Source of the DNA: Gemmataceae bacterium
GTDB lineage: Bacteria; Planctomycetota; Planctomycetia; Gemmatales; Gemmataceae
DNA: 64,000 bases
Direction of reading: 5' to 3'
NCBI GenBank assembly: GCA_009692005.1
Contig: SHZZ01000005.1
Coordinates: 62,001-126,000 of the forward strand
Shown here: positions 1 to 9,249 of the stretch, in pieces
Numbering within the stretch: the stretch's first letter is position 1
How the letters are laid out: every line of letters begins with the position of its first letter
Notes under the pieces: model-generated
Told to the model about the DNA's origin: nothing
Seen by the model: the letters and a program-made list of their open reading frames with translations, nothing else
Databases searched by the model: none
Translations under genes and position numbers: made by a program

Positions 1-916
1 CGACATCGACGGTCAGATTGGGGTGGTCATTGACATACTCTGCAAGTTCTAGAGTCTTGGAGGAAAACAGATCCTGGCGATCGGGTTCGCCTCCATAGCT
101 GTGGAATTGCACATGGGTGAGATGAGCGCGGCGGCCTTCCAGCGCTTCCATGGTGGCCAGGGTGGTGCGCCAATTCCCGGGCAGGCCGAGGTTATTGCAA
201 TGGACATGGACCGGGTGTGGCAATTCCAGGTCCATGGCGGTCTGGGCGAGCCCCTGAATAATTTGTCTGGGAGTGCAGGAGAAATGTCCAACCTGTTCGT
301 CCAGTTCGTGGATATTCCCGCCTCCGCTCTTCCACACTTCCACCCCGCCGGGGTTCACCAGCTTGATGGCGTATCCCTTGGATGCCTGCAGCAGCCAGGC
401 GGTAAAGTCGCGAAGCCGACCCGGCTCATTCGCCGCAATTTGCTTCAAGGCGTAGTGATTATTTCCCATCAGAACATAAAAGCCCTTGTCCAACAGGGGG
501 GTGTCTTGCAGTTCTTCGTGGGCATGACGCGCACCCAGAGGAGGGACGGCAGCATCAAAGGCGGTGGTGTAGCCAAGCCCGGCGTAAAGGTAGCCGGTTG
601 CGAAAGTGCTGGGCACGCTACCGCCGGTGCCGGAACGGGTGAGAAGAGTCCGTTGCACGGGGCGGGCATTGCGCTTGTCCTCGGGGCGCATTTTTCGCGC
701 CAGGTTCACCTTGGGCCCGGCGATGTGGCAATGCATATCCACACCCCCGGCCATGATGAGCCTGCCTGAAGCGTCGATTACTTTGTCCGGGGTTTCCTCG
801 GGGTTGGCGGGCTTCGCGATGATTACCCCATCGCGGATCCATAGGTCAAGGACTTCGCCCTTTATCCCGTGCACCGGATCAACTACTTTTCCGCCGCTGA
901 TTTTCAGCAGTGTCAT
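1..916 (-). CDS. fhcA: Formylmethanofuran dehydrogenase/hydrolase subunit A (partial, 3' end cut)
   Basis: Amidohydrolase-fold subunit that handles the formyl group on methanofuran (or methylofuran) in the tetrahydromethanopterin-linked C1 pathway; cytoplasmic. I read it as the reverse complement beginning with ATG at 916 (MTLLKISGGKVVDPVHG). The metal-binding HxH of the family is seen at residues 62-64 in GGVDMHCHIAGPK, followed by the conserved TGYLYAGLGYTTAFDAAVPP region and a later VHVHCNNLGLPGNW segment. About 305 codons are present; the family is usually about 540 residues, so the rest lies beyond base 1. It starts 18 bases after the fhcB stop and is probably translated from the same transcript. 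The family assignment is firm. Whether the enzyme works as hydrolase or dehydrogenase depends on the partner subunits. Confidence 0.9.
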   Translation of the reverse strand, partial: MTLLKISGGKVVDPVHGIKGEVLDLWIRDGVIIAKPANPEETPDKVIDASGRLIMAGGVDMHCHIAGPKVNLARKMRPEDKRNARPVQRTLLTRSGTGGSVPSTFATGYLYAGLGYTTAFDAAVPPLGARHAHEELQDTPLLDKGFYVLMGNNHYALKQIAANEPGRLRDFTAWLLQASKGYAIKLVNPGGVEVWKSGGGNIHELDEQVGHFSCTPRQIIQGLAQTAMDLELPHPVHVHCNNLGLPGNWRTTLATMEALEGRRAHLTHVQFHSYGGEPDRQDLFSSKTLELAEYVNDHPNLTVDV

Positions 917-934
917 ACTTGCATCCCAATTGGC

Positions 935-2248
935 TTAGCGGGCCGCCGCGCTGGCCCGTTGCAGAGCGCGCACGCGCTTTTCAATCCCGCGAAGAACCAA
1001 TTCGTCGCTGGGGTGAGGAGAATCAAAGGCAGCCCGAAGGGGAATGGGAACATCATCCATGCGGTAAACGGTCCCCGGCACATTGATGCCATAGGTGGCT
1101 GTGGTAAAGGCAACTGTGGCGGCAGCAGTAGTGGCGGTTTCCTTGGGGTCGAGGGCAATATAAGGAATGGTGCCAAGGTGATCCCGCGCCGCTTGCGAAA
1201 AATTACCCATAGGGTCAGAAGCGATAATCATGGCGGCATCGGCTTCCTTTCGAGCCAGGGTGTCCGTGGTGGTGAACTCGCCCGGATTAAAGCGGGGAAA
1301 GCCCTTTCCAAGGTGAACGCCAAACGGGTAGCCAGTCTGCCAGCTCACGACATTGTCGGCGCCGGTGACATTCCCATGCCCGCGCATGGGCGCGGCGTAA
1401 AAGCGCGTGAAATCGTTGAGATCCCGGGTCAGCGCCAGCGCCGCTTCCACATTCAGATGTTTTCCCCTTGTCATGGAAAGGCCCATGCCGAAAAACAGCA
1501 CGCCGAACTTGCAGGACTTCATTTTCCCGGCCAGATCTTCGAGCTGTTGCAATGACACGCCGGTATCGGCCAAATCGGCCGGGTCGAGTTTCAAACCTTT
1601 GACCAGGGCGCGAAGGACCCACAAGACCTCGAAATCCATGCGCGGTCGGATTTGCAGAAAGATGTCCGCAGCGGGAGCGCTCTTGGTTTTTCTCACATCC
1701 ACCAACACCACGGTGCGGTCTTTCCGGCCTCTGGGAACGAACAACCCCTTGGGCATGGTGGAATACCGGGTCCAGTGGCGCGGATGCGATTCCGCCGGGT
1801 TGCAACCCCAAAAGATTACCAGGTCGGCGCGGTTTTTCACCTCGCCCAAAGAGCAGGTGACCTCCCCCACACCTTGAAAGGCCATCCCGGACGGACCATG
1901 GCAAACGGAGGTGGTGGTGTCGATGCAGGCGCCAACCCAGTCGGCAATGGCAACTGCAACTCGCTGGGCCTCGCAGGTGGTGTCGGAAAGGCCGTAAACA
2001 ATGGGAAATTTCGCATCGGTGAGTATTCGCGCCGCTTCGTCCATCGCTTCTTCCAGCGAAACTTCCTTGCCCCGGATACGCGCTGACGGCCCCGGCTCGA
2101 CATGGTGATTCAAAAACCACGCCTTGCCCAGCACGCAGGCATTCTTCGCCTTGGTAATGTGGTCCCCTTCCACTGTCAGTTCAATGTCATCGCAGACGCA
2201 ACCGCAAAAGGTGCAAGTGGCGTTGGCAACAACTTTCAACTCGGTCAT
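935..2248 (-). CDS. fhcB: Formylmethanofuran dehydrogenase subunit B (molybdopterin oxidoreductase fold)
   Basis: Subunit B of the Fhc/Fwd complex, 437 residues, about the family's usual length. In methanogens this subunit binds one 4Fe-4S cluster and the W/Mo-pterin. Here the N-terminus reads CTFCGCVCDD with a fourth cysteine in NACVLG, giving Cys12-x2-Cys15-x3-Cys19-x18-Cys38, the FwdB cluster pattern. The later motif TSVCHGPSG places Cys115 where FwdB has the metal-ligating Cys/Sec. As I recall, the methylotroph FhcB has lost these redox centres, so their presence here is notable. The gene lies between an FwdD-like gene (33 bases upstream) and fhcA (18 bases downstream) in one operon. The start is ATG, followed by MTELKVVANATC. 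The family call is firm; redox activity is inference. Confidence 0.92.
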   Translation of the reverse strand: MTELKVVANATCTFCGCVCDDIELTVEGDHITKAKNACVLGKAWFLNHHVEPGPSARIRGKEVSLEEAMDEAARILTDAKFPIVYGLSDTTCEAQRVAVAIADWVGACIDTTTSVCHGPSGMAFQGVGEVTCSLGEVKNRADLVIFWGCNPAESHPRHWTRYSTMPKGLFVPRGRKDRTVVLVDVRKTKSAPAADIFLQIRPRMDFEVLWVLRALVKGLKLDPADLADTGVSLQQLEDLAGKMKSCKFGVLFFGMGLSMTRGKHLNVEAALALTRDLNDFTRFYAAPMRGHGNVTGADNVVSWQTGYPFGVHLGKGFPRFNPGEFTTTDTLARKEADAAMIIASDPMGNFSQAARDHLGTIPYIALDPKETATTAAATVAFTTATYGINVPGTVYRMDDVPIPLRAAFDSPHPSDELVLRGIEKRVRALQRASAAAR

Positions 2249-2281
2249 CAGGGGAAACTCCGCGGGCCAGGTGGGCTAGCT

Positions 2282-2653
2282 TTACGCGCTCACGGGCGGA
2301 CCAATTCGGGAAAAATAAACATCCAGGCCTTTGCTACTGGGCATGCCGGTACCATGCGTATCCGACCCCATTAACTGGCTGGAATAATGGCCATAGGCCA
2401 TGAACAGCATCCCCGGGGGAAGTTCCCCATCCCGGGCGGCGACGCAAGGTATCTCAATCGCACCCTGGCCGGTTCTCAAGCGAACCAGGTCACCTGGGGA
2501 AATGGCCAGCCGATTCATGTCCTCGGGGCAAACCTGCACTGTGCCTATCTCTTCCGTGTAGTCTTTACCAAACTTGCTTTCGTTCATGGAAGTCCCCTGC
2601 CGGGTGCTGCGCCCGGCAATGAGGATGAACAATTCTTCCGCCTTCTTTTCCAT
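2282..2653 (-). CDS. FwdD-like molybdopterin-dinucleotide-binding small subunit
   Basis: Small protein (123 residues from ATG 2653) with the fold signature of the C-terminal molybdopterin-dinucleotide-binding domain, as in formylmethanofuran dehydrogenase subunit D. Visible features are an N-terminal ILIAGRSTRQG strand-loop, the central VCPEDMNRLAISPGDLVRLRT typical of Mo-pterin-binding beta-barrels, and ELPPGMLFMAYGHYSSQLMG. It would cap the pterin pocket of FhcB, encoded directly downstream. An alternative GTG start at 2686 has an AGGG-type ribosome-binding sequence just upstream and adds 11 residues; a further ATG at 2671 is also in frame. I prefer 2653 because the conserved fold begins right there. 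The function is inferred from fold signature and operon position. Confidence 0.75.
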   Translation of the reverse strand: MEKKAEELFILIAGRSTRQGTSMNESKFGKDYTEEIGTVQVCPEDMNRLAISPGDLVRLRTGQGAIEIPCVAARDGELPPGMLFMAYGHYSSQLMGSDTHGTGMPSSKGLDVYFSRIGPPVSA

Positions 2654-2744
2654 ACAGGCATTATATGGCATTAGTGAGAAAGGCACTCACCCTTCTGCCA
2701 CAGCCGGCAAACGCCTCGCACAGCGGCGGCTCACCTTAAACCCA

Positions 2745-3680
2745 TTATTCCCGGACCAGGTTCTCCAGGTGTTTTTGCATTCCCTCGGCCAGGGCGTCAA
2801 GGTGGTAACCGCCTTCCAGGCAAGTGATGATTTTTCCCTGGCATTGATCCTTGGCCAAAGCGATGGCGGTCTTGGAGAAGTGAAAAAAGTCCTCCGGCCC
2901 CAGCCCCAAGTCGCCAATGGGGTCCCTGCGGTCGGCATCGAAACCGGCGCTGATCAGAAGCAATTCCGGGCGAAATTGCCGGACCATGTCGAGGCCTTTC
3001 TCCCATTGAGACCGGATATCTTTCGGGGCGGTGCCGTAACGGATTGGCAAATTCAAAGTCGCACCCAGCCCCTTGCCCTGGCCAGTTTCCGAAGCAGCGC
3101 CTGTGCCAGGGTAAAACCCGTCCCCGAACCGGTGAAGGCTGAGAAAGAAAACCGCAGGGTCGGAGTAAAAAATATCCTGCGTGCCATTCCCATGGTGGAC
3201 ATCCCAATCGAGGATGGCCACGCGGTTCAGCCGGTGCTGCTTGATAGCCCTGCGCGCCGCCAGGGCAACATTGTTAAACAGGCAAAAGCCCATGCTAACG
3301 CCGGCGGTGGCATGGTGCCCAGGCGGGCGGACCAGGCAAAGGGCATTGGCGTGCTTCCCCTGCAAGACCAGGTCAACCGCGGCAATGCAGGCGCCGGCGG
3401 CAATTTTAGCAACGACATAGGAATCGGGACAAACGACGGTGTCGGGGTCAGCCCGACCGCCGCCGTGCGCTGACAGTTGCTTGATCTGTTCCACTTGCTT
3501 CGGGGAATGAAGTTCGGCAAGATCTTTCTCAGGGATTTCAAGCCACTCGGCAGTCTGGCATTTTTTACCCAGATCTGTTTTTCCCAGCATGGCATCCAGC
3601 GCCAAAAGACGGTCCGGCCGCTCGGGGTGTTTGCCCGTCTGGTGCTTGAGGAATTCCTTGGAACGCAAGAGCAAGGTCAT
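2745..3680 (-). CDS. Histone deacetylase family protein (class II / AcuC-like)
   Basis: Zinc-dependent deacylase of the arginase/deacetylase fold, 311 residues, cytoplasmic. The catalytic parts are all visible: RPPGHHA with the His122-His123 pair, LDWDVHHGNGT with zinc ligands Asp160 and His162, ISAGFDA with the second Asp, and EGGY near the C-terminus for the transition-state residue. Bacterial members deacetylate small molecules such as acetylpolyamines, or protein lysines; the substrate cannot be told from sequence. It lies 6 bases downstream of the large HEAT-repeat gene and 91 bases upstream of the FwdD-like gene, so it is probably co-transcribed with them. The family call is firm and the substrate is unknown. 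Confidence 0.9.
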   Translation of the reverse strand: MTLLLRSKEFLKHQTGKHPERPDRLLALDAMLGKTDLGKKCQTAEWLEIPEKDLAELHSPKQVEQIKQLSAHGGGRADPDTVVCPDSYVVAKIAAGACIAAVDLVLQGKHANALCLVRPPGHHATAGVSMGFCLFNNVALAARRAIKQHRLNRVAILDWDVHHGNGTQDIFYSDPAVFFLSLHRFGDGFYPGTGAASETGQGKGLGATLNLPIRYGTAPKDIRSQWEKGLDMVRQFRPELLLISAGFDADRRDPIGDLGLGPEDFFHFSKTAIALAKDQCQGKIITCLEGGYHLDALAEGMQKHLENLVRE

Positions 3681-3686
3681 GGGGTG

Positions 3687-6419
3687 TCACTTGGCATCGT
3701 CTTTTTTCTTTTCCTTCTTTTCTTCCGGCTTGGGTGGAGCCTTTGGCGCCGGGGGGAAGCCTGGGACAGGTCCGGGGAACTCCAGCAACCTTTTGGTGGA
3801 AGCGCCGCTGCTCGGCTTGAGCGCCCCGACCAGAGAAGAAAATTCCAGTACCAGGCCTGGTTCGCCCTGAGGTTTCAAGCAGTACTTTTCCAACACCTCC
3901 ACCTCGTCCTTCACCATGAGAATGCCATAACGCTGCACATGGGTGGTAAGGGCCCTTACGGCAGCGACACGCACCTGCGGGGCGCGCTTGGCATCCATGA
4001 CAATCGCCCCCAGTTCCGGCTGCACTCGCCCCAGGGCCAGGTTCGACAGGGCATCAATCAAGGGGAACATACCCTGGTCGGAAAGCCTACCCGGAGTGAG
4101 CGCGGACAGCAGCGCCTGGGTGGCCGGGCGGGCATCGTAACCGGGAAGTTCCCCCCGGGCAATTCTCGCCAGAGCTTCTACCGCCATGTGAGCAAAGACT
4201 GCCCGTTCCTCCTCGGATAGTGGGGGAGCGCCAATCTCCGCCATGACCAGGTGGATGTCCGCCCTCAGAGCATTGACATTGGTGAAATGGCGCGGATGCA
4301 CCACTTGAATCTGCTCCTGCTTTTCAAAGTGTTTGCGGAGATCCTCCACCCGACGGGTTTCATAAAGGTCGAATTGATCGGCCAGGTAGCCCATTTGTTT
4401 GGTCAGTAAATCGCGCTCGGCAAGGGTTTTAAAAACCCCGGAATGGCGAAAGGTGATTTTCTTAATGCCCTGGTCCAACTGTTCCCGGGCGCTTACCAAG
4501 CCTAACTCATAATCCTTTTCGATTTGAAAGAGCTGGCTTTCGGGTTGCGGCCCGGCTTTAGCCAACTTGGTTTCCTTTTTCTTTCGATCCTCCACTTTTT
4601 CCAAGTCGCGTTGGTATTCCAGGTCCACCCCTTCTTTTTCCCTGAGATAGGGGGCCAACATAGGTTTCATGAGTTCAACCCTGCGGCTGGCGTTGCCGTA
4701 CTTTTCCACCGCGTCGCGAGGGCGGTTCCCCTCGGGAATTGCCGCCAGGAAAACGGGCAACTTAGCCGCGTAAGATTCCCCTCGAATGCTTGCTAACAGG
4801 TGATGCAGCCCCGGGTCGGGGAGTGTGGATTCAAGGAACACCGCATCGATATCGGCGGCTTTTTCCAGCCTGCGGAGAATCTGGCGGCCCGTGGACACAA
4901 CAATGGGATCCATCCCGGCTGAACGCATGGCCGTGGCCACCCGTTGGCCCCACACTTGGTCGACAATTCCCAATAGCACCCGAACGCGATCTTTCTCCAT
5001 CGGCTCGGATCGTAGGGCGCGGGAAAGGACTTCAACCACCTCGGCGCTGGCATTGGCGGTGCGCGAGTTGGGAATTTGAACCAAGGCATAGGCGGCGGCA
5101 AACTCCACACGGCGATCCCCGTAATTCAACGCTTCCACCAGCGCCGGGACCTTTTTCAATCGCGGACGGGCAGCCCGTGTCTCTTTGGTCTCGCCCAAGG
5201 TCCGGGTCAAGGCCAGCACCACCGCGGTTTTTTTCTCCTGCAGCGCCCGGTCCATTACCGCCAGCAGAAGGTCCGGCTGCACTGTGGTTAGAAGCAGGTA
5301 CAGTGCCGGGTTAGTCATGCGGATGGGCAGGCGGATGTCGGTTTTCGCCAGGTGGCCCTGAATGGAGTTGATGAGTTGCAGAACCTGCGCGCCCTGGTCC
5401 AAGGGGTCCAGCAGGATGGCCAGCGAGGCGTAGCGGGAGCAAAAGTAGGCGGCGGCGCTTTTCGCGTCCACCGTCGGAACTCCTGGCCAGCCGATCACCA
5501 CAGCTTTCCCATCCCAGCGCCAGATCTTCACCATGGCCGGGTTGAGGAAATTCCCCCTGCCCTGGTAATACTTTTCCGCCAGGGCCAGCAGTTCCACCTT
5601 GGGGTCGCCCAAGGCATCGGCTTCGCGGTTGGTCAGAAGGGCAATCGCCATCCGGGCTTTCCTTCGGACTTCCGGCAAGCGGGAAGGATCGCCGGCGAGG
5701 AACCACATTTCGGGAACTGCCTCGGCTGCATTTCTTCGGATCAACACATCCATCAGATCGACTTGTAAATCAGGGGTAACGCCTTCGAGGGCGGCGGCAA
5801 TGGGCTGGTTCACCTCTTTTCCCAGGCGGAGCAAGGCGCCCAGGATAAAAGTTTTTTCCGCCGTGCCCACATGGGACAAGGCATCGATAAGCAGGGGAAC
5901 GGCAAACTCACCGCTGCGGTAAATCTGATTTAAGGCAAATTTCCGCTCTTCCGGGTCGCCTTGGAGGAGCTTGATCCATTGCTTAACCAGTTCCGGGTCG
6001 CGCAAGCTTTTGTAATGAGCATCGGTCGCCTTGCCTACAAAGGCCTCCACCTCAGCCCTGGCTTTGGTATTCTCGGCAGGCTCCTCCACCCAGACCTTGA
6101 CCAGGCGCAAATTCATCACAGCGCTGAGTGAAACCTTGTTCACCAGGGCGACCAAATCCGCATCGGGAAATTGCTTGGCGCTCATCTCCTTGATGTAGCG
6201 GTAGGCAAAATCGTACTTGCCCACATCCATTTCGAAAGCGATGGCTTCCCAGAAGTCCATCAGGGTCTCTGGTTTTTTAAAGAAGCTGCGGAAGCCATCT
6301 TTACGCGGGTCGCGTTCCTTGGCCGCGCCGTCGGGGGGTTCCTGGCTTTGGGCCAGGGGCCACTCCAGCAGCAAATTTCCCACGAGGAAACCGCTGATCA
6401 ACAAGGCAAGTAAACGCAT
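3687..6419 (-). CDS. Large secreted HEAT-repeat protein of unknown function
   Basis: A 910-residue protein beginning with an apparent signal peptide (MRLLALLISGFLVGNLLLEW, cleavage probably near residue 25). Most of it is made of HEAT-like helical hairpins, e.g. PLLIDALSHVGTAEK, VPALVEALNYGDRRVEFAAAYALVQIP and PLIDALSNLALGRVQPELGAIVMDAKRAPQVRVAAVRAL in successive stretches. Around residues 580-700 sits a charged, likely coiled-coil segment rich in Lys/Glu. The C-terminus is a Pro/Lys/Glu tail (PKAPPKPEEKKEKKKDD). No catalytic motif is recognised, which suggests a periplasmic scaffold or binding protein. It lies between lysA (29 bases upstream) and the deacetylase gene (6 bases downstream). 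HEAT assignment is from pattern reading only. Confidence 0.7.
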   Translation of the reverse strand: MRLLALLISGFLVGNLLLEWPLAQSQEPPDGAAKERDPRKDGFRSFFKKPETLMDFWEAIAFEMDVGKYDFAYRYIKEMSAKQFPDADLVALVNKVSLSAVMNLRLVKVWVEEPAENTKARAEVEAFVGKATDAHYKSLRDPELVKQWIKLLQGDPEERKFALNQIYRSGEFAVPLLIDALSHVGTAEKTFILGALLRLGKEVNQPIAAALEGVTPDLQVDLMDVLIRRNAAEAVPEMWFLAGDPSRLPEVRRKARMAIALLTNREADALGDPKVELLALAEKYYQGRGNFLNPAMVKIWRWDGKAVVIGWPGVPTVDAKSAAAYFCSRYASLAILLDPLDQGAQVLQLINSIQGHLAKTDIRLPIRMTNPALYLLLTTVQPDLLLAVMDRALQEKKTAVVLALTRTLGETKETRAARPRLKKVPALVEALNYGDRRVEFAAAYALVQIPNSRTANASAEVVEVLSRALRSEPMEKDRVRVLLGIVDQVWGQRVATAMRSAGMDPIVVSTGRQILRRLEKAADIDAVFLESTLPDPGLHHLLASIRGESYAAKLPVFLAAIPEGNRPRDAVEKYGNASRRVELMKPMLAPYLREKEGVDLEYQRDLEKVEDRKKKETKLAKAGPQPESQLFQIEKDYELGLVSAREQLDQGIKKITFRHSGVFKTLAERDLLTKQMGYLADQFDLYETRRVEDLRKHFEKQEQIQVVHPRHFTNVNALRADIHLVMAEIGAPPLSEEERAVFAHMAVEALARIARGELPGYDARPATQALLSALTPGRLSDQGMFPLIDALSNLALGRVQPELGAIVMDAKRAPQVRVAAVRALTTHVQRYGILMVKDEVEVLEKYCLKPQGEPGLVLEFSSLVGALKPSSGASTKRLLEFPGPVPGFPPAPKAPPKPEEKKEKKKDDAK

Positions 6420-6448
6420 GGTTCAATCTCCAATCCGGCCAGGGAAAA

Positions 6449-7747
6449 TTACTTTTCCCCCGCCAAGACATCCAATTCGGCCTGGACCAAGTCCTGGTAA
6501 GTCTCCCGACGACGAATCAAGTAATGCTTGTCACCGTCAACTAAAACCTCGGCGGCCCGGACCCGGCTGTTGTAATTAGAACTCATGGACATGCCATAGG
6601 CCCCAGCGCTGAAGGTGGCGAGCAAGTCGCCGCGATTCATGGGGGGAAGCCGCCTGCCCTTGGCGAGGAAATCACCGGACTCGCAAACCGGTCCGACGAC
6701 ATCCACGACCTTTGTGCCGGGTATTTCCGCTTCATAATCCTCGGGCGGAGCGGGAAAGGACTCCGCCGGATGCACCGGCCAAATGCGGTGAAAAGAATCG
6801 TACAGGGTCGGGCGAATGAGATCGTTCATGGCCGCGTCCTGAATCAGGAAATTCTTCCCTCCCGATTCCTTGTTGTAAATCACCCGACTGAGGAGAATGC
6901 CGGCGTTGCCAACGATAAACCGCCCGGGCTCCAGCACCAGTCTGCAACCGGCTTGTTTCACGGCGGGAACAATGACCTGGGCAAATGCCTTCGCTGGTTG
7001 CGCTTCTTCTTTCCGGTAATGAATGCCAAAGCCACCTCCCATGTTCATAACCGTTATCGGGTGGCCCATCTCCCTTAACTGCGCGATCAAGATCAGCCCC
7101 TTGGCCACTCCCAGGCGGTAAGGCTCCACCGAAAGAATGGGAGAACCGAGGTGCATATGCAATCCGGCGATTTTGAGATGCTTGTGGCTCAAGACTCCGC
7201 GCGCCACATCCATCACCGTCTCAAGGTCGAGCCCGAACTTCACCCCCTTGACGCTGGTATCGGTTTTGTGGTGAGTTTTGGGAGGCAGGTCGGGGTTAAC
7301 GCGCAAAGCCACGGTCGCCGTTTTCCCCATTTCCCTGGCCACCTCGCCCAGGGCGTAAAGTTCCGCCTCGCTTTCCACATTAAAAAGCGAAACCCCTGCA
7401 TCCAGTGCTGCTCGGAACTCGGGATCCGTCTTACCCACGCCAGCGAAAACGATCTTGGCCCCGGTTCCTCCCGCGAGCAAAGCCCGGTGCAGTTCTCCCC
7501 CGCTGGTGACATCGAAACCGGAACCTTTGCCGGCCATCAACTTGCAAAGGGACAAGTTGCCATTCGTTTTGACGCTGTAGCAAATGAGGGGATCGACCTC
7601 GGCAAAGGCTTCTTGAATCTGCCGGAGGTGATGAAGGAGGGTTGCCTTGCTGTAGACATAAAGAGGCGTGCCATACTGGATAGCCAGATCCTGGCAGGGG
7701 ACCTCCTCGCAATGGAGGGCGCGGTTCTTGAAGGAGAAATAATCCAT
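6449..7747 (-). CDS. lysA: Diaminopimelate decarboxylase
   Basis: PLP enzyme that decarboxylates meso-diaminopimelate to L-lysine, the last step of lysine synthesis; cytoplasmic, 432 residues. Seen in the sequence: ICYSVKTNGN with the PLP-binding Lys60, the glycine-rich phosphate-binding GGGFGIHY, EPGRFIVGNAG with the substrate-binding Arg, and CESGDFLAKGR with the catalytic Cys from the partner subunit. I start it at ATG 7747 (MDYFSFKNRAL), preceded by AGAAGG six bases upstream; a longer frame extends to 7804 but its extra residues look non-coding. It follows argH by 76 bases on the same strand and is probably part of a biosynthetic run aspS-argH-lysA. Confidence 0.95.
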   Translation of the reverse strand: MDYFSFKNRALHCEEVPCQDLAIQYGTPLYVYSKATLLHHLRQIQEAFAEVDPLICYSVKTNGNLSLCKLMAGKGSGFDVTSGGELHRALLAGGTGAKIVFAGVGKTDPEFRAALDAGVSLFNVESEAELYALGEVAREMGKTATVALRVNPDLPPKTHHKTDTSVKGVKFGLDLETVMDVARGVLSHKHLKIAGLHMHLGSPILSVEPYRLGVAKGLILIAQLREMGHPITVMNMGGGFGIHYRKEEAQPAKAFAQVIVPAVKQAGCRLVLEPGRFIVGNAGILLSRVIYNKESGGKNFLIQDAAMNDLIRPTLYDSFHRIWPVHPAESFPAPPEDYEAEIPGTKVVDVVGPVCESGDFLAKGRRLPPMNRGDLLATFSAGAYGMSMSSNYNSRVRAAEVLVDGDKHYLIRRRETYQDLVQAELDVLAGEK

Positions 7748-7823
7748 GAAGCCCTTCTCTTTAGGAGGAAACCCAGGAGTCCCGGCGGAAGGGAAGCCGG
7801 ACAATCGTCAGAATCCGAAAAGG

Positions 7824-9200
7824 CTAGCCACCCAGCCGGTTTTGCCAGCGGGCTAGTTGCTGAGCCACTTGTTCCGGCGCCGTGGATCCAAACGACCGGA
7901 ACGCTTCCATTGCACGGGAGACTCCTAAAACCTTGTATACCCCGCGGGATAGCCCCGCGACGATTTCTTCATACACTTCCGGCGGCAATTCTCCAAGCCG
8001 GCACCGTTTCTCTTCACACAGCCGGACTAATTTACCAACTGCCTCGTGTGCCTGGCGCATCGGCACACCCTGCTGTATCAAATATTCCATCAAGGTGGTG
8101 GCGTCGAGAAAGCCGTCTTCCAACCGTAAAGCGATGGCCTCGGAGCGGAACCGGGTGCCCTCCACCAGGGGCGCGGCCAGTTCTAACGACGCCGACACCG
8201 TGTCAAAGGCGTCAAAAAGCGCCAACTTGTCTTCCTGCAAGTCGCGGTTGTAAGCCATGGGCAACCCCTTCACCAGCACCATTAAATGCGTCAGGCTGCC
8301 GATCACTCGCGCGGTTTTCCCCCGCATCAGTTCCAGCACATCGGGGTTTTTCTTGTGGGGCATGATGCTCGAGCCGGTGCAAAAGGAGTCCGGCAGTTCA
8401 ATCATGTTGAACTCGGTGGTAGCCCAAAGGACCCACTCCTCGGCCCAGCCGCCCAAATGCAAGGCAATCTGAACCAGGCAGGAAACAAATTCCACCAGGA
8501 AATCGCGGTCGGAGGAGACATCGAGGCTGTTGGCGGCCACGGCGGGAAAACCAAGCTGCCGGGCCACGCTCTCCCGGTCGATGGGAATGCTGGTGCCGGC
8601 CAGCGCCGCCGCCCCCAAGGGAAGCACATTCACCCGCTTGAGGCAATCGTTCAAGCGGTCGGCATCGCGCTGATATTTCTCCACATAGGCGAGAAAGTAG
8701 TGCGCGGCCAGCACCGGTTGGGCCCGCTGCAAATGCGTGTACCCGGGCAAGATCAGTCCTTTTTCTCTCTCGGCTGATTCCACCAAGGCTATTTGCAACT
8801 GCCGAATTTTCTCCAGAAGCAACCCGATGGCCTCGCGCACCCAAAGCTTGACATCAGTAACGATCTGGTCGTTTCGGCTGCGGCCAGTGTGAAGTTTCCT
8901 TCCCACATCTCCCAGCCTCTTGATCAACGCCGACTCCACATGCGTGTGAATGTCTTCCAAGCTTGTGGAGAAAGGAAAAGTTCCCGATTCAATTTCCCTG
9001 GCAATGGCATCGAGGGTTTCGCGGATGGCCTGAGCTTCCTTGGCAGTAAGCAACCCGATTTCCGCCAGCATGGTGGCGTGAGCTTTGCTGGAGAGGATGT
9101 CGTGGCGGTACAGCCGGCGATCGTAACTGATCGACTCGGTATAGGCCTCCACCCGTTTGTCGGTATCCGCGGTAAAGCGCCCACCCCAGGTCTTGCTCAT
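7824..9200 (-). CDS. argH: Argininosuccinate lyase
   Basis: Cleaves argininosuccinate to arginine and fumarate, the last step of arginine synthesis; 458 residues, the normal length of this fumarase/aspartase superfamily member. The family signature [12 protein letters not shown] with the mobile catalytic loop is present, as are TGRSRNDQ and [13 protein letters not shown] with the catalytic His. The start is ATG 9200 ([20 protein letters not shown]), which matches the family N-terminus and has GAGG about nine bases upstream; a frame opening at 9281 would overlap aspS and is not needed. It lies 49 bases after aspS and 76 before lysA, all on the same strand. Confidence 0.96.
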   Translation of the reverse strand: MSKTWGGRFTADTDKRVEAYTESISYDRRLYRHDILSSKAHATMLAEIGLLTAKEAQAIRETLDAIAREIESGTFPFSTSLEDIHTHVESALIKRLGDVGRKLHTGRSRNDQIVTDVKLWVREAIGLLLEKIRQLQIALVESAEREKGLILPGYTHLQRAQPVLAAHYFLAYVEKYQRDADRLNDCLKRVNVLPLGAAALAGTSIPIDRESVARQLGFPAVAANSLDVSSDRDFLVEFVSCLVQIALHLGGWAEEWVLWATTEFNMIELPDSFCTGSSIMPHKKNPDVLELMRGKTARVIGSLTHLMVLVKGLPMAYNRDLQEDKLALFDAFDTVSASLELAAPLVEGTRFRSEAIALRLEDGFLDATTLMEYLIQQGVPMRQAHEAVGKLVRLCEEKRCRLGELPPEVYEEIVAGLSRGVYKVLGVSRAMEAFRSFGSTAPEQVAQQLARWQNRLGG

Positions 9201-9249
9201 AAACAGTTCCCTCAGGAAAAAGGGACAAGGTATTTTAGCACGCCCGGGG

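Noticed and set aside
101-769. Plus-strand frame of 222 codons opposite fhcA
   Set aside because: It is antisense to the real fhcA frame, whose protein has clear amidohydrolase motifs, and shows no family features.
7151-8365. Plus-strand frame of 404 codons across lysA and argH
   Set aside because: It spans two well-defined genes on the other strand and has no recognisable domain; GC-rich coding DNA often leaves such open antisense frames.
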